NCBI RefSeq assembly: GCF_958979055.1
Contig: NC_084888.1
Location: 10,029,501-10,093,500, forward strand
Source of the DNA: Alnus glutinosa
Taxonomy: Eukaryota; Streptophyta; Magnoliopsida; Fagales; Betulaceae
DNA: 64,000 nucleotides
Reading direction: 5' to 3'
Shown: positions 12,775 through 25,194 of the stretch, piece by piece
How the letters are laid out: the number at the start of each line of letters is the position of its first letter
Numbering within the stretch: the first letter of the stretch is position 1
Notes under the pieces: generated by a model
The model's input: only the letters and a program-made list of their open reading frames with translations
Database searches by the model: none
What the model was told of the DNA's origin: nothing
Program-made: the position numbers and the translations under genes

Positions 12775-13047
12775 TCATTGTATGTATTTGGGGATTTCAC
12801 CTTTTCTTAGAAGGGAAAGAGAGTACTCAGCAGTGTCAATAAGGTCATCGATGTTATGCAGGGATCTCTCCTCAGAACCCAGCATGAAAATAGCACGAGC
12901 CTCTGCTTTCTTAGCCAGTCTTGCGGCTAAAGTGAGAGCCAAATTTGGGGAGTTGAGGCTCCTCAATATCTGGCGATAGAGAGACAGAACTCGTCCTCTA
13001 TTCCTTGCCAAATCCTCTGCTGTTGCCCATATAAGACCTTTTGCCAT
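12775..13047 (-). CDS. LYR-motif (Complex1_LYR) small protein, mitochondrial type
   Basis: A single coding exon of 90 residues begins MAKGLIWATAEDLARNRGRV, has Leu-Tyr-Arg at residues 23-25 in a helix (SLYRQILRSL), then a charged helix rich in Ala/Lys/Glu and a C-terminal end at EIPKYIQ. LYR proteins bind acyl-ACP and help assemble mitochondrial respiratory complexes or Fe-S clusters; that role is inferred from the family. The length is typical. The ATG at 13047 is preferred because an acceptor-like TTCAATATGCAG lies just upstream, suggesting a 5'-leader intron; extending further upstream gives unconserved sequence. It resembles the plant EMB1793-type LYR proteins, but that assignment is from memory and unconfirmed. 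Confidence 0.72.
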   Translation of the reverse strand: MAKGLIWATAEDLARNRGRVLSLYRQILRSLNSPNLALTLAARLAKKAEARAIFMLGSEERSLHNIDDLIDTAEYSLSLLRKGEIPKYIQ

Positions 13048-14640
13048 TTCTCTGCACTGCATATTGAAAGGGAAAAAGCTTATGGTGCACTTGTGTTCTA
13101 ATAAATTGATAGGGTCTAATTCATCTAATACCAAATAGACTTAAATGTTATGATCACTAAATAAACATTAGTTATAGTATGTGCGCTTTGAATTTAATGC
13201 CTATTATTACTAGTATCTCATAGAAACTTCTTGATGCAAGCGACAAAAAAGCTGGTTTGATTTGATTTTAGTTTTTCTCAATTTTAGGAGTGAAGGGTAT
13301 CTCTGTAAACTTCATATTTCTGGAAATGGGTTGTACTTGGTCTAAGTTTGGATTTTTAATATGTTTTTGGAATTTTATTTGTGATTTCTGTTAGCTAGTT
13401 AGTTTGGGCTTAATAGTTAGCCTATAAAATTCCAGTCTTATTAAGAGTCTAGTTCTTATTGGTGGTCCTTAGTCTGATTAAGAGTCTAAGTCTTGTTAAG
13501 GTTAGATTTAGTTTCCTATAAATATTGGTTTAAGACTTTCTATTCAATACTGAAGATTATGTTTTGCTAAAATTTCAGAGCTATGAAGCTTCCTTTGAGG
13601 TTTGTGTGATGGAATCTTTCTCCTACGTACGTATAATACCAAGGGAACCCTAAGTGTGATACTTAGTTTTTTCTCCTCTTTCTTCTATGGATTATACTTT
13701 CAGATTTCCAACAATTTTGTATCAAATTCTAACCAAGACTAGAACTGATTTTGCATCTCTTATTTCCATTAAATCCTAAATCCTAAAGAACCCTAAACCA
13801 CCCATCCAAAACAGCTCCCAAACAACCCCAAAATGCTAAAAATTATTGAGTTACTGTTCATAGCCCCGGAATAGCAATTCAAAACATGAGCCAAGGCATC
13901 AGCTATGTCTAAACGAAGTTTTTATATTAACTCAACCTAACAACATATTTTTTATATAGCTATCTTCTCATCCAAGCCAGCTATGCCAAGACTTACCTAT
14001 CTCCTCTCACGACGGTAAACCAATATGAACTAATTCAGTGCATTTTTGTATTCCTTATCTAAAACCAGGCCAATATTTTTCATACTCAGCTCTCTTTTCA
14101 CAAAATTCTCTATGACATACTATCAAACAGATAGCAGGCCTCTTTGATCACTTTGTATCGAGCATGTAATATACCATCATTTATTCGCAATGAAACTAAA
14201 ATTCATGCGCAACTTTTCTGTTCTTTTCCATCACATTTCCTCAGCAAAGCAAATAAGCATCAAAGTAGTACCCAGAATAAAAATTATAAGCTTGTTGGTA
14301 ATGTATTAAAGAATGGGTGCATATGCATTTTAAGCAACTCTTCCTATTTTATTTGTTTTGAGAAATTCAAGAAATGAAGTCGGGATCAATGCAGCTCCAG
14401 AAAATTCGTTGAATTTAGCGAACTAAATCGACCGAAGGAATGAGCATATATATATACTTTTGTACACATATAAACAAGTGAATTACCTTAAGAGTGAGCC
14501 GACCAGTCTGTTCGGACGATGGAAAGTGGAAACAGTAACAGCACGCAATTGTTTGTTCGGCCAAAACACGATACAGCTTTGATAAATAGTGCCCAAGGTT
14601 GTCCCGCAACACACATTCAAACTATTCAGCCCACTACCCA
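13048..14640 (-). other. Probable 5' leader and leader intron of the LYR gene
   Basis: A donor-like CTTAAG|GTAATTC on the - strand at about 14487 could pair with the acceptor TGCAG at about 13057, giving a noncoding first exon near 14487-14640 and a 1.4-kb intron. Inside, 13260-13640 has LTR-like composition (TATAAATA and a poly-A-signal-like region), but no terminal repeats were confirmed. No coding gene is seen. Confidence 0.35.
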
Positions 14641-15105
14641 GACCCAGATGTACTTCAATTTTCTAGAGATGTTTGTACACATTTTTCTTTACATATTTTG
14701 TACACACTCATATATATGATGCGGGACTAATGCATGTGCATTCGGTTCCATATACGGTCCAACACCAAATGTAAATGTGTACAAAATATGTACAAATATC
14801 ATTTGTCAATCTTTTAAGCTTGTTTTTAAAAATAATAGTAAAAAAGAGGATATTTTAGTCATCAATTTTACCGGCCAATTAGGCTTATTAGGTGTTGTAA
14901 AAAAAAAAATGCGATAATTTTTTAAAGAAATTAAAATAAAATTTCAAATTTTTTTTTTACAGAAAAAAGAAAAGAAAATATAATTAAATTTGGACCCTTA
15001 AAAAGTGACAGCACCCAAATCCTTTATGGGCTAGGATATTCATATTTCATAGTTCATACACCCCCCACCGGCTTAGCTGACTTGCAATGCTGATTTTTTT
15101 TTTTA

Positions 15106-15555
15106 GGAAAAGTTACATTTTAGCCATTCAAATTACTTTTTGTTTTGCAAATAGCCTCACAAACTGTCAACACTTTGACTTCGGCTCCCAAACTACCAAA
15201 ACCTTTGAAAAATGCTTCATTTGACGAAATATTCCCATATTACTCCTGTCACGTGTCATTTTATATATATATATATAAAGAACTAAAAAAAACTTAAATT
15301 TTATTTTTTTAAAAAAATAAGGAAAATGGGGTTTCTGCCAAACACCCTACTTTCTATTTTTAGTTTTTTTTTAATATTTTTAATATTTTTTAATTGAAAA
15401 ATGACACGTGGCAAGGGTAATATGAGAATATTTGGCCAAATAGGGCATTTTTCAAAGGTTTTGGTAGTTTGAGGGGCTGGAGTCGGAGTGTTAGCAGTTT
15501 GTGGGACTAGTTGCAAAACGGGTGGTAATTTGGGAGGCTAAAATGTAATTTTCCC
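15106..15555. mobile_element. Long-arm foldback element (MITE-like), 450 bp
   Basis: The arms are inverted over roughly 150 bp or more. GGAAAAGTTACATTTTAGCC at the left matches GGCTAAAATGTAATTTTCC at the right; AAACTACCAAAACCTTTGAA pairs with TTCAAAGGTTTTGGTAGTTT; CACGTGTCATTTT pairs with AAAATGACACGTG. The interior is AT-rich. A transcript of this would form a long hairpin. Confidence 0.8.
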
Positions 15556-15794
15556 ATTTTTTTACTATGTCAGCCCTAACTTATAAATAAAATAAAAAAA
15601 TAAAAATTGGCACTACCATAGTAGCTTACTAAAATTTTTTCTTTAGCAAATAGATTCATGCGAATTAAGAATTTATTAAACGAATCATTCGGTCCATACT
15701 CTGTTAATTTATACATTAAAAGATATCAATTATACTTTAAGAGAAAAAGTTATTAAAAAGTGCCCAAGCGTTGAAGAGATTTTTCTTTTAAGGT

Positions 15795-16272
15795 GCATAA
15801 TTAATATTTTTAGCTATTTTGATGAGCCAATTTGATGAAAATTCAGAAAAATCACTCCCAGCAGCCTCACCATTTTAACCAAAAAAATTTGATGACTGAA
15901 ATTACTAACCAAATTAGAAGAGGCATTTTCACTCAACAACTCACTCACCAAATTTTGTTTCACCTTTCTCTCTCACATGATTAGCACACTTTTTTTCCTT
16001 TTTTCTCTCATTTTCTTCTCCCATCTCTTATCTCTCATACGATAATGTCCTTATTTCATGGATATGAATGATTTTTTGTAAAAAGATTATATAGAGAAAA
16101 AATAAATAAATATGAAAAAATTATTATTTAAATGGAATAGTGAATATTGACTAGTTAAAATGATGAGGCTGCTGGGAGAATTTTAATAAAGTGGCTCACC
16201 AGAATAGAAAAAAGTAATTTTTAGTTATTTTGATGAGTAAAATTTAGTGAGGCTATTAGGAATGCTCCATAA
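15795..16272. mobile_element. Foldback / MITE-like element
   Basis: TCCCAGCAGCCTCACCATTTTA near 15857 is inverted as TAAAATGATGAGGCTGCTGGGA near 16157, and TTTTGATGAG-type words recur in both arms. It sits upstream of the NPH3 gene promoter region. Confidence 0.6.
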
Positions 16273-16746
16273 GCATTCTATTAAGAAAATTAACAAAATA
16301 TAATCATGCATGTCGTTCGGTGTGTATAGGCAGTTTTCCTCAAAATATATATATAAATGTTACACACACTCTCGAGTCTACACTCTCTAAAGTAACGGTA
16401 AAAATTACCGTTAAATTCAAAATTTAATGATAATCTAACCAAAATGTAATGTTATTTTGCTAAAATAACATGACTTCTGCAGCATTAAGGCAATTAAAAG
16501 TTGACACATGAAACATTAGTGGTGTTTAACTCAGGGTGTCTGGTCTGTATAGTCTACCCAAATACAATTTGTTTATGTTTATGTCAATTGAAGATCTGTT
16601 TGAGCCCCCACCAAAGAATGATGAGCGCCCCCACATGTTACATTTTCTTCTACTCAAAATCCGATACCCAAAATAACAGAACCCATTTGTTTAGGAGAAA
16701 ATCTGATTTTCTGAACGTTGCTTTCTCTCCTTTTGTTTTCACTTAA

Positions 16747-18008
16747 TATAAATTTAAGTCTCTTTTCTTTAGTCTATGCCAAGAAATAAACTGAAACCCC
16801 CCAGAAGCTCCAACGCTCCACCATTGTTATTTTTCTCAGTCTCTCTCGCTCTTTGCCAGTAAGTGTCCTTTGCACCTGATCTTCTTCTTGTTCTTGCTCA
16901 TGAAGCTTTAATGATAGATGTTTATTTTCCATATATAAATTGGTAGATGATTATTACATTTGCGCTACTCCTTTCTGAACGAACATATTTGACTCTCACC
17001 ATTATAAGATGTCAACTTTAGAAAAGCAGTCACAAATATGTTTTCTTTCTTGGAATGTGTTCATGCACCATTCTAAGACATAAAATTGCTATGTCGATGC
17101 CTTAAATTATGAAAAATATTCCTCTACACCTCTCTACAATGGCTCGATTTGCCGTGGTTGTCTGAGTGTGAAGAGATATACTAACAAACAAGAACGACAC
17201 AAGTTCATTGTTTATTTGGTAGTGTTGAAGATACAGTTAAATTATGAAGAGGAAAACGAACTAGAGACCTACGTACTACAGCTAGCACTCTGATGCAAGT
17301 ATGTTTATGAGCAGATCAGTTTTAATAAAAAGAAAAGTCATATCTTATGATTTCGACATTGGATGTAGGCAATATTAGTGGCGTTAAAAAGTTTATTCAA
17401 AGAGCTAAAAATTCATATTTCATGAATATTTTCCAATTCCAATGTTTATTAGGTCAAAACGGGCTACTAATAAAAGTTCAATGATTTGGTTACAGAAAGC
17501 TTCAGTCAATCTGCGGTCAAACGAATTGTCTAGAACTGAGACCCGAGGCATTTGGTCGGTGCCACGGTTGCATCCCGTTTGGCCGAGTACTAAGTTTGGA
17601 GGTATCTGGTCAAATGGCCAGTCGGAGCTCATCCGACTTAGAGTATTCATAGGGTTTCATCGCATTTTTCGTTCGAACGAGAAATAATCTCATTCAAACG
17701 AGATTGCGGCTGAGTGTTTTAATTTGGTGTTTTACTAGGTTTGGACCTTATTTATTATATAAACCCAATAAGGACAGCTTAGGCCATAGTTTTTGTTGTT
17801 TTTCTCTCAATTTTTAAGTTCTTTTTATTATTTTTTTTAAAAAAAAATTGTGAAAGAGTTGTGATCTTTGTTGTTTGTTAATTCTGCAACCCACCATGCC
17901 ATGCTGCATCACGCTTTCAGGTTCAAAATTTCATTACCAGTGGTTGGTAAGGCGCAAAAACTGCAACAGAAGCTCAGGTAATTTGTAAGTGCAGCAGTGA
18001 AAGGAAGT
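16747..18008 (+). promoter_or_regulatory. Probable promoter and spliced 5' leader of the NPH3 gene
   Basis: TTAATATAAATTTAA near 16743 is TATA-like. A leader exon would follow and end at a good donor, TTTGCCA|GTAAGT, near 16858. Acceptor-like sites lie at TTTCAG near 17920 and CTCAG near 17980. Two overlapping open frames at 17420-17690 lie inside this inferred intron and look incidental. Confidence 0.45.
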
Positions 18009-19969
18009 ATGCACAAGATGGTTAGTGGACAAAGCAGAAGCGTAACACCTTGGTAAACCTCCCTCAGCCCCCTTCTTATATATTCTTCTATATATTATTT
18101 GTGTTAAATCATTTTTTTTTTTAATTCTGTTTTTTTCCCTTCCCCCCTGCCCCTTTTCAGGTTGTCCAAGCCTACATCTTCACTAGAAATGCATCTTCTT
18201 GTAGGCGGTGTGCCTTTCAGTCTGGACAGAGTGAGAAACTAATCCCACGAACCTTTCATTTAGTATTTCCTTTGTTCTCCGTTACTGGAGTCTTTTTTCT
18301 TTTCCCTGAGAAGAAATGCTGCTGAATATACAAAGTTCAACATGTTCAAGTAATCCTTTCATTTCATTTTGAAGTTATCATTTCGTTTATGTAGGAACTT
18401 CTGGCTGCAAGATCGGCCAAAATATCAGCCTTACTTGAAGCGAATTCCCAGGAAGATCTTTCTCATTCCCTCAGAGACATCCCACCTGAACCAGAGACTT
18501 TTGAGCTTGTTTTAAGATTCTGCCATGGGTTTGAAGTGCACATGTCCTCTGAGAATGTTGTACCACTCACTTGTTTTGCTTGCTACTTGAGGATGACTGA
18601 AAATCACAGCAGAAATAATCTTTTAACTAAGGCTCTTACTTTCTTTGAACAAAGGATATTCCCTAGCTGGAATGAAACCATTAAGGCTCTCTGTACCGTG
18701 GAAAAAATATTTCAAGAATCGGTCAATTTTGGCTTGGTAGATGCCTGTTCAGAGTCTCTAATTAAGAAGGCATTGGTTGATCCTAGCCTTCTTGGCGAAC
18801 CAATTAAGAATTCGACGTGTGTTGATGACAGCGAGGATGACGACAATGTCTATAGGCCAAATGCAAGGAGAAGGCTCTTTGATTCTGAAAGGCAGCCGGA
18901 GGATTTGACAATTCTGCCGCTCCGGCTCTATGAGCCCATCATACAAGCAATGAATAAGAGTGGAGTCCCATCAAAGTATGTGGCTGCATCCCTTTGTACA
19001 TATGCAAAGAAGTGGGTTTTTCCCATATCCACAGGGTCGGAAAAAATGTCCATTAACAAGAGGAATTCTCCAGGGGAAATCATTGAAGCTTTGGAGAGGC
19101 TTTTATCTCATGAGAGAGGACTCCTTCCATGCACGTTATTGTTTGACATGCTGCAATCTGCAATAATTTTGGAAGCTAATTCTCATTGTAGAAATGGTTT
19201 TGAGGTCAGGATTGGAAAACAGCTAGAGGAGGCGACTGCCAAAGACCTCTTGGTACCTTCTCAGTATGACACTGAGTGCGTGAGGAGGATACTGAAAATT
19301 TTCTATGGAAATTACACTTCTTCCGACGTATCAGGGTTAATCACAGTGGCAGAACTCCTTGAAGATTTCTTGGTAATGGGTGCAAGTGACAAAGATTTGA
19401 AGCCAGAGGCATTTATTTCATTAGGAGATATATCGGCTGCAGCATCAGTAGGAACCCAAAGAAGCTCTGATGGAATATACAGAGCTATTGATATCTACTT
19501 GGCCCAGCATAGATACCTGACAGAGTCGGAGAGAGAGGAAGTGTGCCGGGTTTTGGATTGCCAAAAGATGTCCCCTGAAGCTTGTGAACATGCAGCCAAA
19601 AATGAAAGATTGCCATTGAGGGTGGTGGTGCAGGTTTTGTTCGTGGGGAAGTTGCAACTGCATGACGCAATCACCAAGGAGACAAAGGATTCTGATGACA
19701 GATTGAGAAAGGAGGAGGAGGCAGGTAAGGATGTAGCGAAGCTGGACTGTGGTGGGCAACAAGCAAGGGGTGAAATGAAGAACATGTGCAGCAAGGTGAT
19801 GGGGCTTGAGAGGGAATGCCATATGATGAGGAAAGAGATTGAGAGTGGTTTCAGCCGAAGTACTGTGAAAAAAAGGAACGTTAGCATGTGGAGAGATATG
19901 AAGAGGAAGTTCGGCTGCATCAATAACATGTACGATTATAACTGCCGACCAAAGAAGAAGAACATGTAG
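18009..19969 (+). CDS. BTB/POZ-NPH3 domain protein (At5g17580-like)
   Basis: Three coding exons, 18009-18052, 18161-18230 and 18395-19969, join in phase to 562 residues. The start ATG opens MHKMVSGQSRSVTPWLSKP; the first join completes a Trp codon. A BTB/POZ fold spans about residues 30-115 (LVGGVPFSLDR, LLAARSAKISALLEANS, PPEPETFELVLRFCHG). The NPH3 domain spans about 205-457, from DLTILPLRLYEPII through AASLCTYAKKW, LLPCTLLFDMLQSAI and YLTESEREEVCRVLDCQK to LPLRVVVQVLF. A charged, coiled-coil-prone tail and a basic KKKN end follow. The family acts as adaptors for CUL3 ubiquitin ligases and in phototropin/auxin-related signalling. This member is close to At5g17580 in memory; its substrate is unknown. 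No break or frameshift is seen. Confidence 0.88.
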
Positions 19970-20223
19970 ATTCATGTTCCATCTCTTATTTCTTTGCATG
20001 TCAAATAGCTTTCCACATTTTAGCCTCCATGTTCTTCCATTAAATGACCACTGTCCTCATTTGTTAGGGGCCAAAAATTTGAACTCAAAATTTTCCTGCT
20101 TTGATTGTCATGTCTATTGCTTTGGCACATGTAAATCAAGTCAATAATTAAGATGTGCCACCAATGTTCTGTTTGATAACCTGCTTACTAATTCTTCTTC
20201 TGCTTCTGGTAAATAGAAAGGTA

Positions 20224-20367
20224 GGGCTCGTTTGCTTATATTTTTTAGGACTGCTTTTTGTATCAAACAACTCAACACATGAAACACTCAAAATTACTTT
20301 CAATCTTTATGTCACATCACAACAAAAAATAAAAAAGCACTCTTTAAAAAGCATTAGCAAACGGGAC
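20224..20367. mobile_element. Short MITE candidate, about 144 bp
   Basis: The ends GGGCTCGTTTGCTTAT and AATGCTTTTTAAAG...TTAGCAAACGGGAC are inverted (GGGCTCGTTTGCT against GTCCCGTTTGCTAA). It lies in the 3' flank of the NPH3 gene. Confidence 0.6.
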
Positions 20368-21249
20368 GTAATCTCTCACATTCTGCTATGTTGGATGTCC
20401 AAATTTAGATTACACAATGAAATCTGGCAGTATCACTTCTGGATCTGCACGAACGAACTTCTAATATGATATTGAGTTACACACAGCACTCTTCTAAGTT
20501 GAACTTTTGGCACATGAATGTGAGTGGTTTTTCACCATGAATTTGGATATTATTTCTGATAAATCTATATGAACTCTAAGCTAAAAAGGAAGACCAGGCC
20601 GGTTTCATTTATGCTCTGTTTACCTTCCATTTTTTACTGTAACAATTGAAAGATACTCCACATCCAATGGCATTCAAAAAGGACAAGCAATTTTAACACT
20701 TTAGCAGCTCAATTAATTTCCTCTAGCATCCTAATCAGTACTAATTAAATAAGCACATTTTCCCAATTTAAAGATGATTAGATTAGCTACATCCAAAGCA
20801 AACAGTTAATATCGTCCTACAATTACAATAATATATCAATTCAGTCAGCATTCTTTGACAATCTCCATAGAAATCACTTGACAAAATGGTTGGGTGGTTA
20901 TAGTTTATTTAAAGATTTGAAATAAGCAAATGATCAAGAATTTCTCAATTTAATGATTTGGAAAGCCTTTCTTAGGGAATATGAATCATATTCTTACCAA
21001 TACATGCACCAAGCAGGAAAGAGTAATAGCAGAACGCGTCCCAAATCATCCCCCATTAAAATTATGTTCCTATAAGATTTTCCTCTGCTTTTGTCCCTCT
21101 CTCCACAGCAAAAAGTAGGTGTTTGGCCGCTTCTCTGCAGCAGGCTTCTGCGTGCCAATGGCTTCGTTTGATAAGAAAGAAACGAAGATCGCCATGGCGA
21201 ACATATATCAAACACTGCATTATTTTGACGTACCTAAATCTGAATTTTA
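20368..21249. other. Intergenic, no gene seen
   Basis: AT-rich flank between the convergent NPH3 (+) and small membrane protein (-) genes. It should contain both 3' ends; no clear poly-A signal can be singled out. Confidence 0.5.
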
Positions 21250-21762
21250 TCAAGACGTCACGGACAACGTCAATGGCATTTCGCTTTCCCTAGATCCAAC
21301 GGCAAGCTTATCGGCGTCTGCGTCGTCCCTTGGGCCGTGAACTTCCTTTGCATGGTCTAATTCTCTTTGGCCGCCGCAATCCTCGTTTCCACGCACAATG
21401 ACCGCCCCAAAACGCACGTGGCGTTCACCAACTGGAGAATTTACCGGGGACTCTGCGTTTGATGTATTGGCCGTGGTTGTTGGATCGCTGGCGGGGGCGG
21501 CCGGCGGGGCTTGTCCGTGACTGCTCTCGCGCTCGTTGGGTTGTGGGTCTGCGCGGGGCTTGCAGCATCCGTATAAATAAGCGAGAAACCAGAAGGCCCA
21601 TGGGATCCCAACCAGTACCATTCCTGCAATTGGATACGAAGATGCGGGGTTTGTTTGTGGGAGAAAAATGTAGAGGCAGAGGAGGACTCCCCCGGCAACT
21701 ATGCAGGCAAAGAAGAGGAACGAGACGACGTATATTCTAGCATCTCCTTTCCTTTCATCCAT
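21250..21762 (-). CDS. Small two-helix membrane protein, unknown function
   Basis: An intronless 170-residue frame starts MDERKGDARIYVV. Two strongly hydrophobic segments follow: about residues 11-33 (VVSFLFFACIVAGGVLLCLY) and about 41-65 (PIAGMVLVGIPWAFWFLAYL), separated by a short loop. Then comes a Cys-Cys, a long Pro/Ala/Ser/Thr-rich polar region and a charged C-terminus ending PLTLSVTS. It is locally GC-rich, and the frame is far longer than expected by chance in this AT-rich region. I recall similar uncharacterised plant proteins, but no function can be given. It probably sits in an internal membrane or the plasma membrane with a cytosolic tail. Overlapping frames on the + strand (21119-21340, 21459-21740) are shadows. 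Confidence 0.75.
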   Translation of the reverse strand: MDERKGDARIYVVSFLFFACIVAGGVLLCLYIFLPQTNPASSYPIAGMVLVGIPWAFWFLAYLYGCCKPRADPQPNERESSHGQAPPAAPASDPTTTANTSNAESPVNSPVGERHVRFGAVIVRGNEDCGGQRELDHAKEVHGPRDDADADKLAVGSRESEMPLTLSVTS

Positions 21763-22104
21763 GGAAGATGAAGATCGATGGACCTCTTTCTCTCTCTCTT
21801 CTTCTCTCGTTCTCGTTCTCGTTCTCCTTGTTGGTTAGAGTTGTTTCCCCAGGGATCCATCAAAGTACCGGACAAAATCCTAGACACACCAATAATAAGC
21901 GTTGAAAGCGGGACTGATTTCTATGTGTAAATGAGTAGTGAATAACCGTTTTATTTGCTGAGAATACCTTCAGTCGTGTAAAACCCATATTTCACCGCTT
22001 GTGCAATCCATGTAGAACCAGAAAGCCACGCTTTTCCCCAGTTTCACACGCCCGTTTCATTTCAACTGTGAGCAGTCTGATTAATTTGACCTCTCTACCC
22101 CAGG
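21763..22104 (-). promoter_or_regulatory. Upstream region of the membrane-protein gene
   Basis: The 5' leader on the - strand is GA-rich (GAGAAGAGAGAGAGAAAGAG near 21788-21807). Pyrimidine/purine leaders of this kind are common in plant genes. No clear TATA box is visible. Confidence 0.35.

Positions 22105-22151
<47 letters not shown>
22105..22151. repeat. (TC)n microsatellite
   Basis: About 22 TC units directly before the pseudogene fragment. Confidence 0.95.
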
Positions 22152-22156
<5 letters not shown>

Positions 22157-22212
22157 GCGTGTGTAGCTTTCGAGTTTATACTGAGAGCTGTTGAATCAGG
22201 GACGCTTAATTG

Positions 22213-22605
22213 CAGGCTGAGTAGGGCTGTTTCTGCCGTGGTTTCTGAAGAGAACGTAGTTGGGTCGAGTTCTTCTGGCACTGGAGGGTTCAAACACACT
22301 TACATAGATGTGGGTTTTGGTTTTCTTGATCTGGGTCTTCCATAAATTTGCTTCATTTGGATGTTCTGTTAACATTTACGTGTAGATTTTTTTTTTTTTG
22401 GATGAATTAATATACATGTAGATTTTTTTTTTTTCCTGTGTAGGGGAATAGTTGAATGTGGATTATTTTCTTCCTGAAATCGATTGCTTACTGATTACAC
22501 AAAGCCTTGATGATCACTGCCATTTGAAGACCTTGAAGCCGCTCTCTGGAAAGTCTCCCCAAATCTTAGAGTCACTCCTGGATCCTCTTTTTAGGAATAT
22601 ATGTA
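22213..22605 (+). pseudogene. Decayed fragment of a plastid metallo-beta-lactamase-fold hydrolase gene
   Basis: Discontinuous + strand frames recall the plant UPF/metallo-beta-lactamase hydrolase related to At1g25375. One piece reads AVSAVVSEENVVGSSSSGTG then FLDLGLP. Another, at about 22505-22603, reads LDDHCHLKTLKPLSGKSP then LESLLDPLF. Asp-Asp-His-Cys-His is the metal-binding signature expected in this fold. The conserved stretches lie in different frames, separated by stops and a poly-T run at 22388-22434, and large parts of the domain are missing. This is a broken copy rather than a gene; the family call is from memory. Confidence 0.55.
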
Positions 22606-25190
22606 CGTTTATTCCTTAAAATGTTTTGTTTAATGTTTGTATGAAGAATTGAACATTCTTTCTAGATGCCCTAAGAGAAATTAGCATATGGACGTTGGCT
22701 TAATGATTCCAGGTTATATTGTTAAACTTAATTGGTCGTCTTTTTTATATTTGAAGTTGTTGAACTTGGCTTTTTTCTAGCCTGTTGTGATGGTGTTTCC
22801 TGAACTCTACCCTTCTTTACCGAAGCCCCAGCATCACTGTGCTAGGCTTACTGCAACGACCCACTTCAATGACGTAATAGTGTCCGCTTTTGACTCTTCC
22901 AAACCAAACTTATCCTGGTACTATTCTCGCAGAACCATATTTAACTGCAAAATTTTGATAGGTTCATAGCCATCACAATTTTAACCGAAATGTTAAGGCA
23001 CTCATTTGTGAGGTAACAAAACAAAAGCTGTGAGCTATCTGTGCAGAGAAGCACAAGCATGGCCCTCAACCCCTCAGGTTGCTTCAGCTATCAGGACTTG
23101 CATCAAGTTTAGTATATAATTTCAGTAGATACCCCCTTTTAAGTTCAAATGAGGGAATAAACGTACCTTTAATTAGCGTATGAGGTTAATGGAAAAAGAC
23201 CGTATCAAGATGAAGCTAGATGAATATTAGCTATGAAATTAAAGAGTGAAAGGAACAAATTAAGACATAAACCCTAAACTGCCTGCAATTTGGCAGCCTG
23301 GTATTCTACAAGAAAATTTCTGCTTCTAAGTATATACAATGAATCCATGTAATCTGATCAAGACAGTAGCGGCCAGATGTTTCAAAATAAATACAATTTA
23401 AAGATGCAACCTTTAAACAAACAAAAAGGTGTTTCTACATTGATCGGGATCTCTTTGCCATTCTTGGTAGCTCATATTTGGGGTGGAGCCATCCATTATA
23501 TGTATAAAACAGGAGTGCCAAATCACTTATCCGGTCAGGTGGATCGAATAAATAGTCTCTCATAATTACCTGTTCGAATTCTTTCAAATTAGACGAATGA
23601 TTTGAGAGAATTCTAATCCATCGAAAAGTGCCGTCCTCAAGTAGGTCATTCGAAGTATTGGAGTCGTCACCATAAATTATTGGTGTAAAACAATTTTTAA
23701 GGATTTCATGACAAAATTAATTACTCACTGCCAGTAATCATGATGACATTAGAAAATTGTATGAACATGAAAAATTCCATATTATGATGAAAAATTTAAT
23801 GCACAAATAATAACCTGATGAAGAACCTGAAGAACAATTAACAAACTCTCAAATCAAAATAGTAATTAAATTTATTTCAACCTGAATTACCTCTGTTATT
23901 TCATTAATGCTTTGCTAATTGTTTCTACTTCTTTGTTATGGTGCCAAATAATGCTGACAAAAGAAAAATATAGGCTGCCCCACCAACCGATTTAGGAAAT
24001 CAGAGAGAGTATTTGAAATAGAAAAGAAATTAAGGAATCTGAGGAGACAATATTATCATTATGTATGTTGTTTCCCTTTCTCGTGGGGCAGGGAGAGAAG
24101 GAAAATAAGAGAAGATAATCCATTTAAAAGTTTTTACATGAAAGTCTAAAACACAGCAAACCCAAAAAAATTTCCCCTTCATTCGGTCAAAAATCAAGAC
24201 AAAACCCTCAAAATTTCTTCCTCCTTTTCGGCTAACAAAATAGGCCACCCAAAAATTCCATACAAAATCAACCACTCAAAAAAAAAAAAAAAAAACCCCA
24301 ACTACAAGCAATTTCGCCACCCCCAACCCAAAAGAACTAAAAATTGCAAGAATCTCACCACCTTGCTTGAAGAAACAAACCAAACCACAAAGAATTAATA
24401 AAAACCCAAAAGACGGTGTCCTTGAGCGATGGCCTTGGGCAGATTTCGAAGGCGGTGCTCGGCAGACAAGGCGGGGGTGGTTTAGGCATACATGAGTGGG
24501 GTAACGTAGAAGGTATTCTTTTTTAGTCGATGAGTATTTTGGTGGGCTAATAAGGTGTTTTCATCTCTAGTGTATTTAATGCGGTTTTAGCTGACTTGTC
24601 AAGTTTTTATTGGAGGCTGTAAAATAAGAGTTTTATAGCCCATTCGGATAGAAGGGGCTCTCATTGTGTTATGCATTTTAAAACCTCTTTTTTTTTTTTT
24701 TTTTGTTAAAAAATAAAATAAAAATAAAAATAAAAAGAAGCAAAATATCATGAATAAATTAAATATGAGATATTCTTTTATCCATATTTGCTCCAAAGAT
24801 TGTTGGAGTTATGCCTTCACCAGAAGATGGGATGTCATACTTGATTCCCCTTTGACGTGTTTCACATACCATGATTGGAGCTAGATTATGCAACATCGTC
24901 TTCGAGTCATCAATCAAATTTTTGTACAGACTCCAAGATGAGCCTTCCTTCCGAAGGGCGTGTAGTATTTCTAGTGCACCGCATTTCTAATATTATGTAT
25001 TCTCATATCTCTGCCAAATTCCACAGCCTTTTATGATGCAAAGGCTTCTGCTACATTTTGGTCAATTATATACGATTTGGACGAGCTTGGATGTCTTTAA
25101 AACAACAAGAGCAGCATATTAAAACTAGGAAAACATGGCAACACATATTAAAACGGGATTGAGGTTTAGTCTACCTCTTCTTGAGGATGA
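22606..25190. other. Intergenic, no recognised gene
   Basis: Mostly AT-rich, with short chance frames. 22780-22960 has a 60-codon frame of unknown meaning. 24278-24296 is poly-A, and 24688-24740 is a poly-T/AAAATA simple region. No motif identifies a gene. Confidence 0.45.
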
Positions 25191-25194
25191 AGCT

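Noticed and set aside
17420-17690. Overlapping 76- and 81-codon frames as a small gene
   Set aside because: They lie in the inferred leader intron, overlap on opposite strands and show no family signature.
19445-19999. 184-codon frame opposite the NPH3 gene
   Set aside because: Antisense shadow of a well-supported coding exon.
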